This document shows, in pieces, positions 8,557 to 16,935 of a stretch of DNA of 39,996 bases (within the stretch, counting starts at the first letter, position 1; each line of letters opens with the position of its first letter). This DNA is from CAZFHP01 sp964519365 (lineage in GTDB: Bacteria; Babelota; Babeliae; Babelales; RVW-14), in NCBI GenBank assembly GCA_964519365.1, contig CAZFHP010000009.1, forward strand, positions 1-39,996, written 5' to 3'. The translations under genes and the position numbers were made by a program. The notes beneath the pieces are model-generated. The model worked only from the letters and a program-made list of their open reading frames with translations, was not told the DNA's origin and did no database searches.

Positions 8557-8981
8557 AATCTCACAAGCCCAGGGAAAACGCCAACGTGACCATGTCGAGC
8601 ATATGTTGGCAAAAACGAAGTACGACAAATAACATAAAACTCTTTTTGAGAATAAACTTCACGAGCGACATAAAGCAAGAATAAAACTTTACCATATGCT
8701 TTGTTAAAGTTTTTTACAGCAAGTTTATGATGGTGAGTGTAAATAAAAGCATACCCACACAAATCTTCAAAGTCTTTTGCTGTATTACATTTCTCTTGCA
8801 ATTTATCTAAAAGAGATGGAACAATTCGATCATAATCGTTTTTCTCAGCACTACAAATATCTTTTTTTATAAGCTCTGGAACAGAGCTATCAAAAGCACG
8901 TTTAAAAGCACTATAACTCGCCCCCATCCCATCACACGTGCTACACAGAAATAGCACCCCAACTAAGAAAACCCCTCGCAT
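8553..8981 (-). CDS. Small exported protein of unknown function
   Basis: 142 residues from the ATG at 8981, starting with a signal peptide (MRGVFLVGVLFLCSTCDGMG). The frame stays open upstream to 9203, where another ATG has AAAGGG 9 bases ahead and also encodes a signal-like start (MMFLKKICGILCFWN), but the stretch between them is the inverted repeat at 8983-9134. So the original start may have been 9203 before a repeat insertion, with 8981 the present one. The mature part is helical with two or three Cys pairs and no known motif. The stop overlaps the start of the ankyrin gene. Confidence 0.6.
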   Translation of the reverse strand: MRGVFLVGVLFLCSTCDGMGASYSAFKRAFDSSVPELIKKDICSAEKNDYDRIVPSLLDKLQEKCNTAKDFEDLCGYAFIYTHHHKLAVKNFNKAYGKVLFLLYVAREVYSQKEFYVICRTSFLPTYARHGHVGVFPGLVRF

Positions 8982-8982
8982 T

Positions 8983-9134
8983 TTGTCTGAACCAAGATAG
9001 CCAGGATAAAACAGATTAAGAAGATTCTTTAAGCGTAACGTTGGATAACAAAAAAAATATTTTATTGTTATTCGACACTTTGTCATCAGAATCCTCTTAA
9101 TCAATCTTATCCTGACCAATCGTGGTTCAGACAA
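8983..9134. repeat. Inverted repeat element, 46-47-base arms (MITE-like)
   Basis: The left arm (8983-9028) and right arm (9088-9134) are inverted copies starting TTGTCTGAACCA, about 80 percent alike, with a 59-base spacer. A third single arm lies at 21647-21692. The element sits directly upstream of the ATG at 8981 and is translated through in the longer form of that frame. Confidence 0.7.
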
Positions 9135-9229
9135 CATACGCATACGACTAATCCAAACATTCCAAAAACACAAAATCCCACATATTTTTTTAAGAAACAT
9201 CACACGAAACCCTTTCTCAAAGACAAAAC

Positions 9230-9257
9230 AAGAGCGGGGACTTGTGTCCCCGCTCTT
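9230..9257 (-). terminator. Strong terminator hairpin downstream of the beta-barrel gene
   Basis: A perfect 12-base GC-rich stem (AAGAGCGGGGAC / GTCCCCGCTCTT) closes a 4-base loop, 26 bases after the stop of the leftward outer-membrane gene. On that strand GTTTTGT follows. This is a good Rho-independent terminator that also separates it from the small exported pair. Confidence 0.8.
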
Positions 9258-9282
9258 TAATTACCAATCTATCTTACACGCA

Positions 9283-11316
9283 CTAAAACTTATATTCAAA
9301 CCCAACGTTCAAATAATAAGCTGTATCATGACTTAAACTATACTTTTGCTTAATCAGATCCGTTTCAATCGCAGGACTTGCAATATCAAAGAAACTACCG
9401 TCCAACGGAATCCCTTCAAGATCTTCAAAATATTGGCCTGGAACAAAAATACCAAAGTTTGCAAACACGTGTAAATCATCCAAAAGTTCTGTCTTGGTCA
9501 ACAAGTTAACCTCTGTTCCCATAAACTTCGATGCATCTTCATCTGATGCTTTGCCTGCTGTAACATCCCATTTCTTAGAAGCAACATCTCTCCAGAAGAA
9601 AACTACGTTAGGATTAATCGTTATTTCCCGAGACTTCTTCCATGTTGGTTTCCAATCCAAACTAAAACCAAAATGATGCAAATCACTAAACGCAAAATCT
9701 TGAGCCACGCTTGTATCACCTGTTCCCAATGGAGATGGGATCTTGATCAAACGTTCGTCAAGCAAAAGAACGCTCTTAACACGTTTGCCTTTATATCCCT
9801 CATGCAAACCAATAAACCCTTTATATGTCTTACTTGTTTCTTTAACATGTGGGTTCTTATCACCTGATGCATATCCATATGCTGCAGCAAGCGTTAAGTT
9901 TGGCTTATCAAATGTATATGCAGCATCAAGAACGATCATCCAACCACGAAGCTTATTCTTATACGCTGGTCTGAAACGATCTTTCACACTTATATAACTT
10001 GTAGATGCTCCTGAAATAGTTATTTGTTCACTATCACTTGCAACTGTTGCTTGTGCAGCTTTCGTCGTATACTGATCAACAGGAACAAGTTTATTTACTG
10101 TTGCACCCGATGCATCAACTACTGTTTTTCGATTGTTAGACGCTGAATTATCATACTCAACAAGATGAGAATATACTTCTTCAAGCTGGCCATTTTCATT
10201 GCGATGAACGATAATACGATTGCGATCAATTGCGCGTAAGTTCTCACTCCCAAAGTTTCCAGCAACTTCACCGCCAAACTCAAAGCCTTTATATTTATGT
10301 TCTAACGCAAGACCAATAGCACCTAATTCTGTTTTTGTATCAGCAGCAATTTCAACCTTTTGGTCAGATGCTTCGTTATAATAAACATACGGTTCAAGCT
10401 CTAACGTACCAAAGCGATGCTCGTTAAGCGCTTTCCAGTTTACTCGTGCCGCAATAACTTCGTCATCTTTAGCAACACCACGCCATGGAGCTGTTTTGCT
10501 TCCAGAGATACGTTCTTTAATGCCGTTAAGTGTATCGCGTAAGCTTTTGCCGCGTTCTTCAAATTTGCCATAAAAAACATCGTAGGTTAAACGATCTTTA
10601 ATTAATTCACCGTGAAGATTAATCCCAGGAGAGCCCTTATCTTCTGAATAGCTATAAAGACCTAGTAACTCACGATTAAGGCCATAATAGCTACCAAGAG
10701 CGATCCCACGCCCAAGACTAAACGGTATCCAACCAAGTTTGAGATAATGTACTTTTTGGCTCGATGCTCCGACAATGGCATTTATGCTAAATTGTAACCA
10801 GGCTTCGCTAAACCAAACTAATGGCTTGCCATTTGTGTGGCTATGTTTTCCAAATACAGAATCACTTAAGCTAATCTCTGAAGAAGAAACAGAATCAGAA
10901 TCTGCAAAGACAGCGCCACGTCCCCAGACACCTTTATGTCTCAGGTTACCATAAAACTCAACGGCTTTATGGCCAAACTTTTTTTCGCCGTATACAAAAT
11001 CAAAATTAAGATCAAGTGTATTTTTAAAATATTCTGCTTCGTCTGGTAATTGTGAATTTAAAAGTGCTAAATTTTTATGAAGATAATGCTCTATCTTTGC
11101 TTCTCCCCCAATAGTAAGCGAGCAATCGCCGCGTGTAATTTTAATTTTTTCTTTTTTCTGAGTATCTTGCTTCTCTGCTTTTTTATGTGCCACCTGTTTT
11201 TCAGGACCACGTCGAACAAAAAGATCACTCAAATCATCTGCATGAATGGCACTCGAACCAAAACACAAAATCCCTAACAACACACCCCGAAAAATCTGCT
11301 TGTTTGTCTTCTTCAT
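9283..11316 (-). CDS. Outer-membrane beta-barrel protein, alginate-export/porin-like
   Basis: About 677 residues from the ATG at 11316 (GAGG 10 bases upstream; the frame is open to 11373 without a better start). A Sec signal is clear (KQIFRGVLLGILCFGSSAIHA). A short basic, Gln/Lys-rich segment follows, then alternating strands with many aromatic ends (VEFYGNLRHKGVWGRGAVF, FGFSLDWKPTWKKSREITIN), ending in YYLNVGFEYKF. A terminal Phe after alternating hydrophobics is the signature recognised by the BAM insertase. The overall plan resembles the alginate-export (AlgE-like) or large porin families; the exact family and substrate are uncertain. It is monocistronic, with its own promoter and terminator. 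Confidence 0.78.
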   Translation of the reverse strand: MKKTNKQIFRGVLLGILCFGSSAIHADDLSDLFVRRGPEKQVAHKKAEKQDTQKKEKIKITRGDCSLTIGGEAKIEHYLHKNLALLNSQLPDEAEYFKNTLDLNFDFVYGEKKFGHKAVEFYGNLRHKGVWGRGAVFADSDSVSSSEISLSDSVFGKHSHTNGKPLVWFSEAWLQFSINAIVGASSQKVHYLKLGWIPFSLGRGIALGSYYGLNRELLGLYSYSEDKGSPGINLHGELIKDRLTYDVFYGKFEERGKSLRDTLNGIKERISGSKTAPWRGVAKDDEVIAARVNWKALNEHRFGTLELEPYVYYNEASDQKVEIAADTKTELGAIGLALEHKYKGFEFGGEVAGNFGSENLRAIDRNRIIVHRNENGQLEEVYSHLVEYDNSASNNRKTVVDASGATVNKLVPVDQYTTKAAQATVASDSEQITISGASTSYISVKDRFRPAYKNKLRGWMIVLDAAYTFDKPNLTLAAAYGYASGDKNPHVKETSKTYKGFIGLHEGYKGKRVKSVLLLDERLIKIPSPLGTGDTSVAQDFAFSDLHHFGFSLDWKPTWKKSREITINPNVVFFWRDVASKKWDVTAGKASDEDASKFMGTEVNLLTKTELLDDLHVFANFGIFVPGQYFEDLEGIPLDGSFFDIASPAIETDLIKQKYSLSHDTAYYLNVGFEYKF

Positions 11317-11339
11317 GAAGCCATATCCTCTCGTATATT

Positions 11340-11368
11340 TGTATAAAAAAGCAGTATAAAATAAACAA
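11340..11368 (-). promoter_or_regulatory. Candidate promoter of the beta-barrel gene
   Basis: On the minus strand TTGTTT (11363-11368) and TATACA (11340-11345) are 17 bases apart. The start would be near 11333, giving a very short leader that still holds the GAGG site. A second option is TTGACA further upstream with a weaker -10 (CATCAT) 17 bases on. Confidence 0.4.
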
Positions 11369-11466
11369 CACAAAAGTGCTGTTTATGATGTCTTAACTTA
11401 TGTTTTTTGTCAATCGAAGAATTGTTTTACCTACAGCTGCGACAAAGAAAGCTTGGGCGCCTGCCC

Positions 11467-11512
11467 TGAGATTGTCGAAGAAGATTAACATAAATCCCGG
11501 ATCAAGTCCGGG
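11467..11512. repeat. Palindromic repeat elements in a gene remnant region
   Basis: Two short elements lie side by side. The first, near 11467-11485, reads on the minus strand CTTCGACAATCTCAGGGCAG and belongs to the same kind as the elements inside tolA. The second, 11496-11512, is the palindrome CCCGGATCAAGTCCGGG; a close relative sits at 28893-28914 inside a coding sequence. Confidence 0.6.
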
Positions 11513-11517
11513 GCCGG

Positions 11518-11613
11518 CTACCATTCCACGGGTTCTAAAAGGGAATTCGTAAAAAGCATCCCGCTTTCCAGTGCAGTATTCAGAAATTTTATCACAGCCC
11601 AACCTGTAAACAA
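11518..11613 (-). pseudogene. Orphan remnant of the polymorphic-toxin pre-toxin region
   Basis: The minus strand encodes a 31-codon stretch ending at TAG, including TGWAVIKFLNTALESGMLFT. It aligns with residues near 484-503 of the intact toxin (TGRAAVQQINSVLERGMLFT), 11 of 20 identical, and the DNA is similar too. It lies just after the candidate immunity gene and runs into palindromic repeats, so it looks like the leftover of a second toxin cassette. No functional start is evident. Confidence 0.6.
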
Positions 11614-11650
11614 TCTTTATTTTTAAATAGCTCCTTCAAAAAGACTATCA

Positions 11651-12070
11651 CTATTTGATAACTACTTTGCTATTTGTTTTTTTTTGCAAAATTTCTTCAG
11701 AAATTTTTTTTGCTTCTTCATCGCTAAGAAGCTTTTGAGGTATTTCATTAAAAAAAAGAAGGTTTTCTTTTAATTCTATATCATCAGGAGATAATTCTAT
11801 CGATCTTCGAATATGATACATAGATGATTCATATCCCCCGACTAAATGAGGAAATGCATTATTTAATACTTCTGAGGCTAAGCAATGGTATCGCACCGTT
11901 TCTTTTTCAAAAATTAAAACACAGATAAAAGTATATGCACAAATGCTTTCATCATTATACCCAATATCTAAAAGAATATTTCGCAGTGCCATATAATCAA
12001 TAGCCCCTACAATTTTTTTTGCTTCTAAAAATGCTCCACTTAAAATCAATTTTTTTATTTTTTTTTCCAT
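11651..12070 (-). CDS. Candidate immunity protein of the upstream toxin
   Basis: 139 residues from the ATG at 12070 (MEKKIKKLILSGAFLEAKK), which begins one base after the toxin stop (TAATATG), so the two are translationally coupled. It has no signal peptide and should be cytosolic. The sequence is helical, with a TPR-like segment (YHIRRSIELSPDDIELKENL) and the string LLFFNEIPQKLLSDEEAKKI. It resembles small proteins of Firmicutes encoded next to polymorphic toxins, from memory and not checked. Coupling, small size, cytosolic location and position after a secreted toxin all suggest that it neutralises the toxin before export. Confidence 0.65.
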   Translation of the reverse strand: MEKKIKKLILSGAFLEAKKIVGAIDYMALRNILLDIGYNDESICAYTFICVLIFEKETVRYHCLASEVLNNAFPHLVGGYESSMYHIRRSIELSPDDIELKENLLFFNEIPQKLLSDEEAKKISEEILQKKTNSKVVIK

Positions 12071-12071
12071 A

Positions 12072-14036
12072 TTATTTAATCCATGCATTGCTAATTTTTT
12101 TTACACCATTTATCTCGACATGCGTTACTTCTACAACTTCCCCCCTGATTGTTTTAACTCTTACCTGGGCACTCCCGTAAGACTTATCGCTACCTGTTCC
12201 CATAACTTCAGCGATAATTTTTTTAATATCATTCCAATTTTTATCAGGAACAAGTTTTCCCCATTTATGATTTGAATTTTTACTTCCTTCAATTATGTGT
12301 TTTATTTTATTGGCATTAAGAGAATCAAGCCCTTTCAATATTCTATCTTTATTAAATATTTGTGTAACATTTTTTGTTTTTTTTATAAAATTTGCAGCAC
12401 TCTTCCCCTCTTTCCTCAAAAGATTAGGAGTTTCTTTAATAGCAGTCGCAGCCCACTGCGCAGCCTCGGGACCTTCTTCAAGAATAAGCTTACCAAACCC
12501 TGCAACTTCAACTGTATGTTGTTCTGTAAAAAGCATCCCCCTTTCTAGAACACTATTTATTTGTTGAACAGCAGCTCGACCTGTAGCATTCGCTACACTC
12601 AATACCGCATTTAACAAAAGGACATCAAGAATCATCATTATCCCAAGCTGTGCTCCACGTTCAATCAAAGTTTCCCATGACGTTCCCAACACTTTTTTGT
12701 ACGTTTTTTGTAGCTGTCGATGAATCCCATTTATTTGAGACAGTGAGTGCAATGAATATTCCTGCGCAACTTTGATCGCCATATCATGATTATTTTTTGA
12801 AAGAGGAACCGCAAAAAAAATATTTTGACGAGCTTCTTCTTGACCTACAGCGTCTAAAAACAATACCCCTAGCGGCAATGCACTCGTAGCCATTTCTTTC
12901 CAGTAATCAAAAGAAAATACATTGGTCACCCCACTTGCAATGCCTTTTACTACAGCACAAGAATATTTACGTGCTGCTTGCAGTCCTTTTCTAATAACGT
13001 TGGTTAGGGCATAACAGATATCCAAAAGTTCAAATGCAGCATAAACATTATGTTCACATTTAGCTTGAGCCGCGAGATGATGTACAACAGGGGCTATGAT
13101 TTTTATGCGAAAGTTTTGAGGAGAATTGCACTCAAGATCTATCATTGCATTGCGCGTCTCACACAACTCCATATGAAGCTGGCAATCAAGCGCTGCTCCA
13201 TACGTTTTACTAAATACATCTGCATATTTATCATAACCATTAACACGTGGCACGTGGGATGCATAATCAAAATATGCATCAGGATTATTTCTCGTTTTTT
13301 CAAGAGCCCGGGCTCGATCCATTAATCGTGTAGAAATATCAGAATTTCCTGCTTGATCTGTAACACAAGCTTGTTGTGTATACTCTTGAATAAGTACGTC
13401 TAGTTCTTGCGTATTATCCACATGCAAACAATATTGCTGTCGATATTCTTTTTCTTTTTGCTTTTTCTGTGCAGCTTCTTGTTCGCAACAAAGCCTGTAT
13501 GCTTCATGCGCTCGCTTGTTTTTAATTCTTTCTGCTTCTTCGTTTATAAACGTATGAAATCCAGACTTTTCCCACCAAAGAAAATGCTTGTATGTAAAGC
13601 CAGAGATGTTTTTTGTTTTGTTGCGAAACATTTTATCGTGATCGATTTTATTTTTAAGATTCAGGATGATGCTATCGTAACAATCAAATGTGCGAACACA
13701 GGCTAGAAAATCTTGATCTGCAAAAAGCTCTAAGTGTTTGATTAAAGTTGATTCGTTAGATACGTTTTGAAATAGGGCCTGAAATTCTGCACAAGATACA
13801 TTTTGAAAAACACTTTTTTCTATTGGATTGTAATTAGAACTAACCCCATTGGAAAGCAAATCGTCGTGATAACTTTTATGCCTGCTTTTGCAAAGACAAC
13901 CTGAATCATTATTGGGCCGATGGGTAACTTCATAGATACCTTGGGAAAGCCACGCAAAAGCAAACGATCCATGAAAAACACAAATAAGCGTGATTAAAAA
14001 AACAAAACAAAGCTTTTCGTTGATATTTACAAACAC
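12072..14036 (-). CDS. Secreted polymorphic toxin-like protein, predicted RNase C-terminal domain (Ntox35-like)
   Basis: 654 residues from a GTG at 14036 with AAAGG 6 bases upstream. The N-terminus is a Sec signal (CFVFLITLICVFHGSFAFA). The middle is helical, with an Ala/Gln/Lys-rich segment near 190 and a hydrophobic stretch near 465-485 (LGIMMILDVLLLNAVLSVAN). The last 75 residues form a compact domain: KIKHIIEGSKNSNHKWGKL, then a W-x-x-I-x-x-I-I motif (NWNDIKKIIAEVM), then strands ending ISNAWIK. The H...HxW...W...I order resembles the predicted BECR-fold RNase domain Ntox35 of polymorphic toxins. The target could be rivals or the host. The domain name is from recollection; the toxin/immunity architecture is the stronger argument. 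Confidence 0.65.
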   Translation of the reverse strand: MFVNINEKLCFVFLITLICVFHGSFAFAWLSQGIYEVTHRPNNDSGCLCKSRHKSYHDDLLSNGVSSNYNPIEKSVFQNVSCAEFQALFQNVSNESTLIKHLELFADQDFLACVRTFDCYDSIILNLKNKIDHDKMFRNKTKNISGFTYKHFLWWEKSGFHTFINEEAERIKNKRAHEAYRLCCEQEAAQKKQKEKEYRQQYCLHVDNTQELDVLIQEYTQQACVTDQAGNSDISTRLMDRARALEKTRNNPDAYFDYASHVPRVNGYDKYADVFSKTYGAALDCQLHMELCETRNAMIDLECNSPQNFRIKIIAPVVHHLAAQAKCEHNVYAAFELLDICYALTNVIRKGLQAARKYSCAVVKGIASGVTNVFSFDYWKEMATSALPLGVLFLDAVGQEEARQNIFFAVPLSKNNHDMAIKVAQEYSLHSLSQINGIHRQLQKTYKKVLGTSWETLIERGAQLGIMMILDVLLLNAVLSVANATGRAAVQQINSVLERGMLFTEQHTVEVAGFGKLILEEGPEAAQWAATAIKETPNLLRKEGKSAANFIKKTKNVTQIFNKDRILKGLDSLNANKIKHIIEGSKNSNHKWGKLVPDKNWNDIKKIIAEVMGTGSDKSYGSAQVRVKTIRGEVVEVTHVEINGVKKISNAWIK

Positions 14037-14051
14037 ACAAAACCTTTGTTT

Positions 14052-15455
14052 TTACCCACCTTCTAAAAGAGATGCCCCAACTTGATTTATTTTCCCTGCG
14101 CCAACAGTAATAACTAAATCACCGTTTTTTAAAACGGGCTTGATTAACTCTGTTATCTTTTGATACGAATCACAATACATGACGTTTAGTTTTGGATTCT
14201 TAAGCTTGATAGCAGCAACAAGATTTTGACTCGTAATATTTGGAATAGGATGTTCACTAGCTGGGTAAATATCTGCAAGATAGAGCGTATCAATGTCATA
14301 GATATTATCAGGGTCACCAAAAAGATTGACAAAATCATCCCATAATTTTTCTGTTCGCGTGTATCTATGTGGCTGGAACAACACGTGTAAATTACGTTGC
14401 TTACGCCTGCGTGCAATAACCAACGTTTTTTTTATTTCTGTTGGGTGATGGCCATAGTCATCAAAAATCTGTGCCCCTTTAAACGTTCCTTTAAGCTCAA
14501 AGCGACGCTCGATTCCACCAAAGTTTTCAAGCGCTCGAGCTATCTTATTAAAAGACACATCAAATTCTAAACAAACAGATATCGCAGCAAGGGCATTCAG
14601 CGTATTGTGCTCGCCAGGCATATTTAACGTAACCCGTCCAAGTTTTTTAATGCGCTTATTAAAGTTATTGCGATACACATCAAAAACCGTTTGTGTTTTG
14701 TTAAGCTCAATAATATTACCCATCACGTCAGCTTTAGTACTAAACCCATATTTTATTGCCTGTATATGATCTAATGGCAAAATAGACTGAACATGTGGGT
14801 CATCGATACATACAAACGCTTTGCCATAAAATGGCAATCGTGCCAAAAAATTCTTAAACGTTTGTTTTACATCTTCGATACCCGTGTATGTATCTAAATG
14901 CTCCGCATCGACATTTGTTACAACGGCCATCGTTGGATTAAGATATAATAACGAACGATCACTTTCGTCAGCTTCTGCGATCAGTAAGTTGCCTTTACCC
15001 AAACGTGCATTTGCATTAATATTTTTTAAAATACCCCCAATAACAACTGTCGGTTTCTTTTTCGCTTCAATTAAAATATGGGAAATAAGCGACGTCGTTG
15101 TTGTTTTTCCATGCGACCCTGAAACTGCGATGCTATACTTTGTACGCATAAGCTCTGCAAGCATAATCGCCCGCGGTATCACCGGAATGCCCTTTTCAAG
15201 AGCAGCCAAAACTTCTGGACTTTGTTTGTCTATTGCCGAAGAATACACCAACACATCTGCGTGTTCTATATGACACGCGTGATGCTTATGATAAATCTCA
15301 CACCCAATTGCACGCAAATGATCAATCGTTTTACTTGACTCCGCAGCATCGCAACCTGAAACGGGATACCCCTGTAATTTAAGAATCTCGGCAATACCAC
15401 TCATGCCAATACCCCCAATACCCATAAAATGAAGATGCTTTTGTTTCTTGTACAT
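14052..15455 (-). CDS. murC: UDP-N-acetylmuramate--L-alanine ligase
   Basis: 467 residues, normal for MurC, the cytosolic ligase that adds L-Ala to UDP-MurNAc with ATP, the first peptide step of peptidoglycan synthesis. The N-terminal domain has HFMGIGGIGMSGIAEIL, the UDP-binding Gly-rich loop; ATP binding is at SGSHGKTTTT (about residue 113); the central domain has EADESDRS, and GGIERRFELKG and DDYGHHPTEI mark the C-terminal part, all typical of MurC. It lies 14 bases after the aminotransferase stop and 15 bases before the toxin start, suggesting one transcript. Its presence supports peptidoglycan precursor synthesis. No other mur gene is in the window. Confidence 0.95.
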   Translation of the reverse strand: MYKKQKHLHFMGIGGIGMSGIAEILKLQGYPVSGCDAAESSKTIDHLRAIGCEIYHKHHACHIEHADVLVYSSAIDKQSPEVLAALEKGIPVIPRAIMLAELMRTKYSIAVSGSHGKTTTTSLISHILIEAKKKPTVVIGGILKNINANARLGKGNLLIAEADESDRSLLYLNPTMAVVTNVDAEHLDTYTGIEDVKQTFKNFLARLPFYGKAFVCIDDPHVQSILPLDHIQAIKYGFSTKADVMGNIIELNKTQTVFDVYRNNFNKRIKKLGRVTLNMPGEHNTLNALAAISVCLEFDVSFNKIARALENFGGIERRFELKGTFKGAQIFDDYGHHPTEIKKTLVIARRRKQRNLHVLFQPHRYTRTEKLWDDFVNLFGDPDNIYDIDTLYLADIYPASEHPIPNITSQNLVAAIKLKNPKLNVMYCDSYQKITELIKPVLKNGDLVITVGAGKINQVGASLLEGG

Positions 15456-15469
15456 AGTTACATCACGTT

Positions 15470-16633
15470 TTAAAGTAAGTAATCAACTAATCGAGAAATG
15501 CCTTGTTCTAAAACGTCCGTTTCTCGCGCATAACACAAGCGCAAATAGGGCTTGCCCGTTGGGCCAAAAGAATTCCCAGGAATCAGACCGACCTTAGCAT
15601 AACTCAAAAGATTCATAGCAACATCAAGGGCATCGTCTTTATGGGTTTTGAAAAAAATATAAAAGCCTCCATCAGGCTTTGTATACGAAATAATATTACG
15701 ATCAACTAATGGCTGCAATAATTCTATTGCCAAGTCACGATTGCGTTTAATCTTTTCGTAAAATTTTTGCGTTAGCTCAGGGTGATCAAGAGCATAGATG
15801 GCTGCATACTGACCTACGTTATTGATACAATTGAGCAACGCATCCTGCATGCCTGCTAGTGCTTTTATTAATTTTAACGATCCAACGACATAGCCGATAC
15901 GCCAGCCGCTCATAGCCATATTTTTTGAAAACGTATTCGCACTCACCACCCATTCAGACTTGTTAACAAACTCAAGCCCTGACACAAAGTTTCCATCAAA
16001 TACATACTCTCGATACGCTTCGTCGATAACCAAATAAATCTTATTTTCTTCACACCAAGAAATTAATTCTGTAATTTTTTCAGACGAAATAACCATACCT
16101 AATGGGTTAACGGGATTTGAAAAAAGAATAATTTTGGTCTTACTTGTCGTCGCTTTTTTAATCGCTTCAACATCTAGTTCCCAGCCTGTATCTTTTCCCC
16201 ATCCATCGTCATCTATAATTTTCTTTTTGCATGATACGTGTTTTACATTAACACGTGAAGCTTGTGCTAAAATCGTATACGCAGAATAACATGGCTCTGG
16301 TAAAAGAACTTCATCGCCGGGGTCTAAGAGTGTTAGATACAAAAGCGAAAGGGCGCCTATACAGCCGTGCGTTGGCAATATCTGATTAACAACAAAAGAT
16401 GTCTTGTACTGTTTCGACAAAACCGTTGCCAGTTTTTCTCGTAATATGCGCAAGCCCCAACAACTTTCGTAATAATCTGTTTTATCTGTTTTAAGCATCT
16501 CTTGAACATATGCTTTTATCTCTTCAGGAATCCCTCCAACTTTTATAGAGCCTTGAGCAAGCGAAACATGCTCTTTGCTTTTACCTGCAATTTCTTCGAT
16601 TTTTTTTATGCCAGAAAGTGGGATTTGTTGCAT
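15470..16633 (-). CDS. Class I/II PLP-dependent aminotransferase (aspartate aminotransferase-like)
   Basis: 387 residues, usual for the fold-type I family. Visible motifs are NPVNPLGMVI (the NPxNPTG substrate loop, here Leu for Thr), VIDEAYREYVF (Asp that holds the PLP ring nitrogen) and SANTFSKNMAMSGWRIGY, in which the Lys near residue 236 should bind PLP. The Arg near the C-terminus (YLRLCYARE) should bind the substrate carboxylate. The ATG follows AAAAGG by 7 bases. Substrate is not certain; aspartate or aromatic amino acids are likely. It leads the leftward run with murC, so amino acid supply for the wall is conceivable but not shown. Confidence 0.88.
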   Translation of the reverse strand: MQQIPLSGIKKIEEIAGKSKEHVSLAQGSIKVGGIPEEIKAYVQEMLKTDKTDYYESCWGLRILREKLATVLSKQYKTSFVVNQILPTHGCIGALSLLYLTLLDPGDEVLLPEPCYSAYTILAQASRVNVKHVSCKKKIIDDDGWGKDTGWELDVEAIKKATTSKTKIILFSNPVNPLGMVISSEKITELISWCEENKIYLVIDEAYREYVFDGNFVSGLEFVNKSEWVVSANTFSKNMAMSGWRIGYVVGSLKLIKALAGMQDALLNCINNVGQYAAIYALDHPELTQKFYEKIKRNRDLAIELLQPLVDRNIISYTKPDGGFYIFFKTHKDDALDVAMNLLSYAKVGLIPGNSFGPTGKPYLRLCYARETDVLEQGISRLVDYLL

Positions 16634-16700
16634 GATCGAGCCTTTTAGTTTTGGTTAGATATTTTTGCTCTGAGAAATTTTGACGAATAAAAATGGCCGT

Positions 16701-16792
16701 GCCATACGACTTGTCCTTCGTAGCAACCTGTGCGTAGGAAGAAGCCTTAGCGAATATGGCCTGCCATACGTAGCCACCTGGGCGTAGTATGG
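16701..16792. repeat. Two palindromic repeat units against the 3' end of tRNA-Ala
   Basis: Unit A (16701-16760) starts GCCATAC and ends TATGGC; unit B (16764-16792) starts CCATAC and ends GTATGG. Both hold the 19-base core CGTAGCAACCTGTGCGTAG or a version with two changes (16719-16737 and 16769-16787). The end of unit B overlaps the encoded CCA of the tRNA, so the repeat abuts or reaches into the gene end. Confidence 0.6.
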
Positions 16793-16865
16793 TGGAGCTA
16801 ACCGGGGTCGAACCGGTGACCTCATGAATGCCATTCATGCGCTCTACCAACTGAGCTATAGCCCC
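16790..16865 (-). tRNA. tRNA-Ala (anticodon GGC)
   Basis: The minus strand folds as a 76-base tRNA: acceptor GGGGCTA with TAGCTCC (one G-U pair), D arm GCTC/GAGC, anticodon stem CATGA/TCATG with loop ATGGCAT (anticodon GGC, reading GCC and GCT alanine codons), T arm ACCGG/CCGGT with TTCGACC, discriminator A. CCA is encoded at 16790-16792. A palindromic repeat adjoins the 3' end. Confidence 0.96.
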
Positions 16866-16886
16866 ATAACATAGTTACTAAGCTGT

Positions 16887-16914
16887 AGTTTATAAAACTG
16901 CTCAAAAAGCGCAA
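16887..16914 (-). promoter_or_regulatory. Candidate promoter of tRNA-Ala
   Basis: On the minus strand TTGCGC (16909-16914) and TAAACT (16887-16892) are 16 bases apart, placing a start about 15 bases before the mature 5' end. Both boxes are imperfect. Confidence 0.35.
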
Positions 16915-16935
16915 GTGATTTTAAAAAATCAAAAT

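Noticed and set aside
11393..11602. 69-codon leftward ORF
   Set aside because: It is a frame through the toxin remnant and palindromic repeats; the homologous frame is a different one (11518-11613).
16581..16850. 89-codon leftward ORF
   Set aside because: Its start lies within the tRNA-Ala gene and it runs through repeat units into the aminotransferase.
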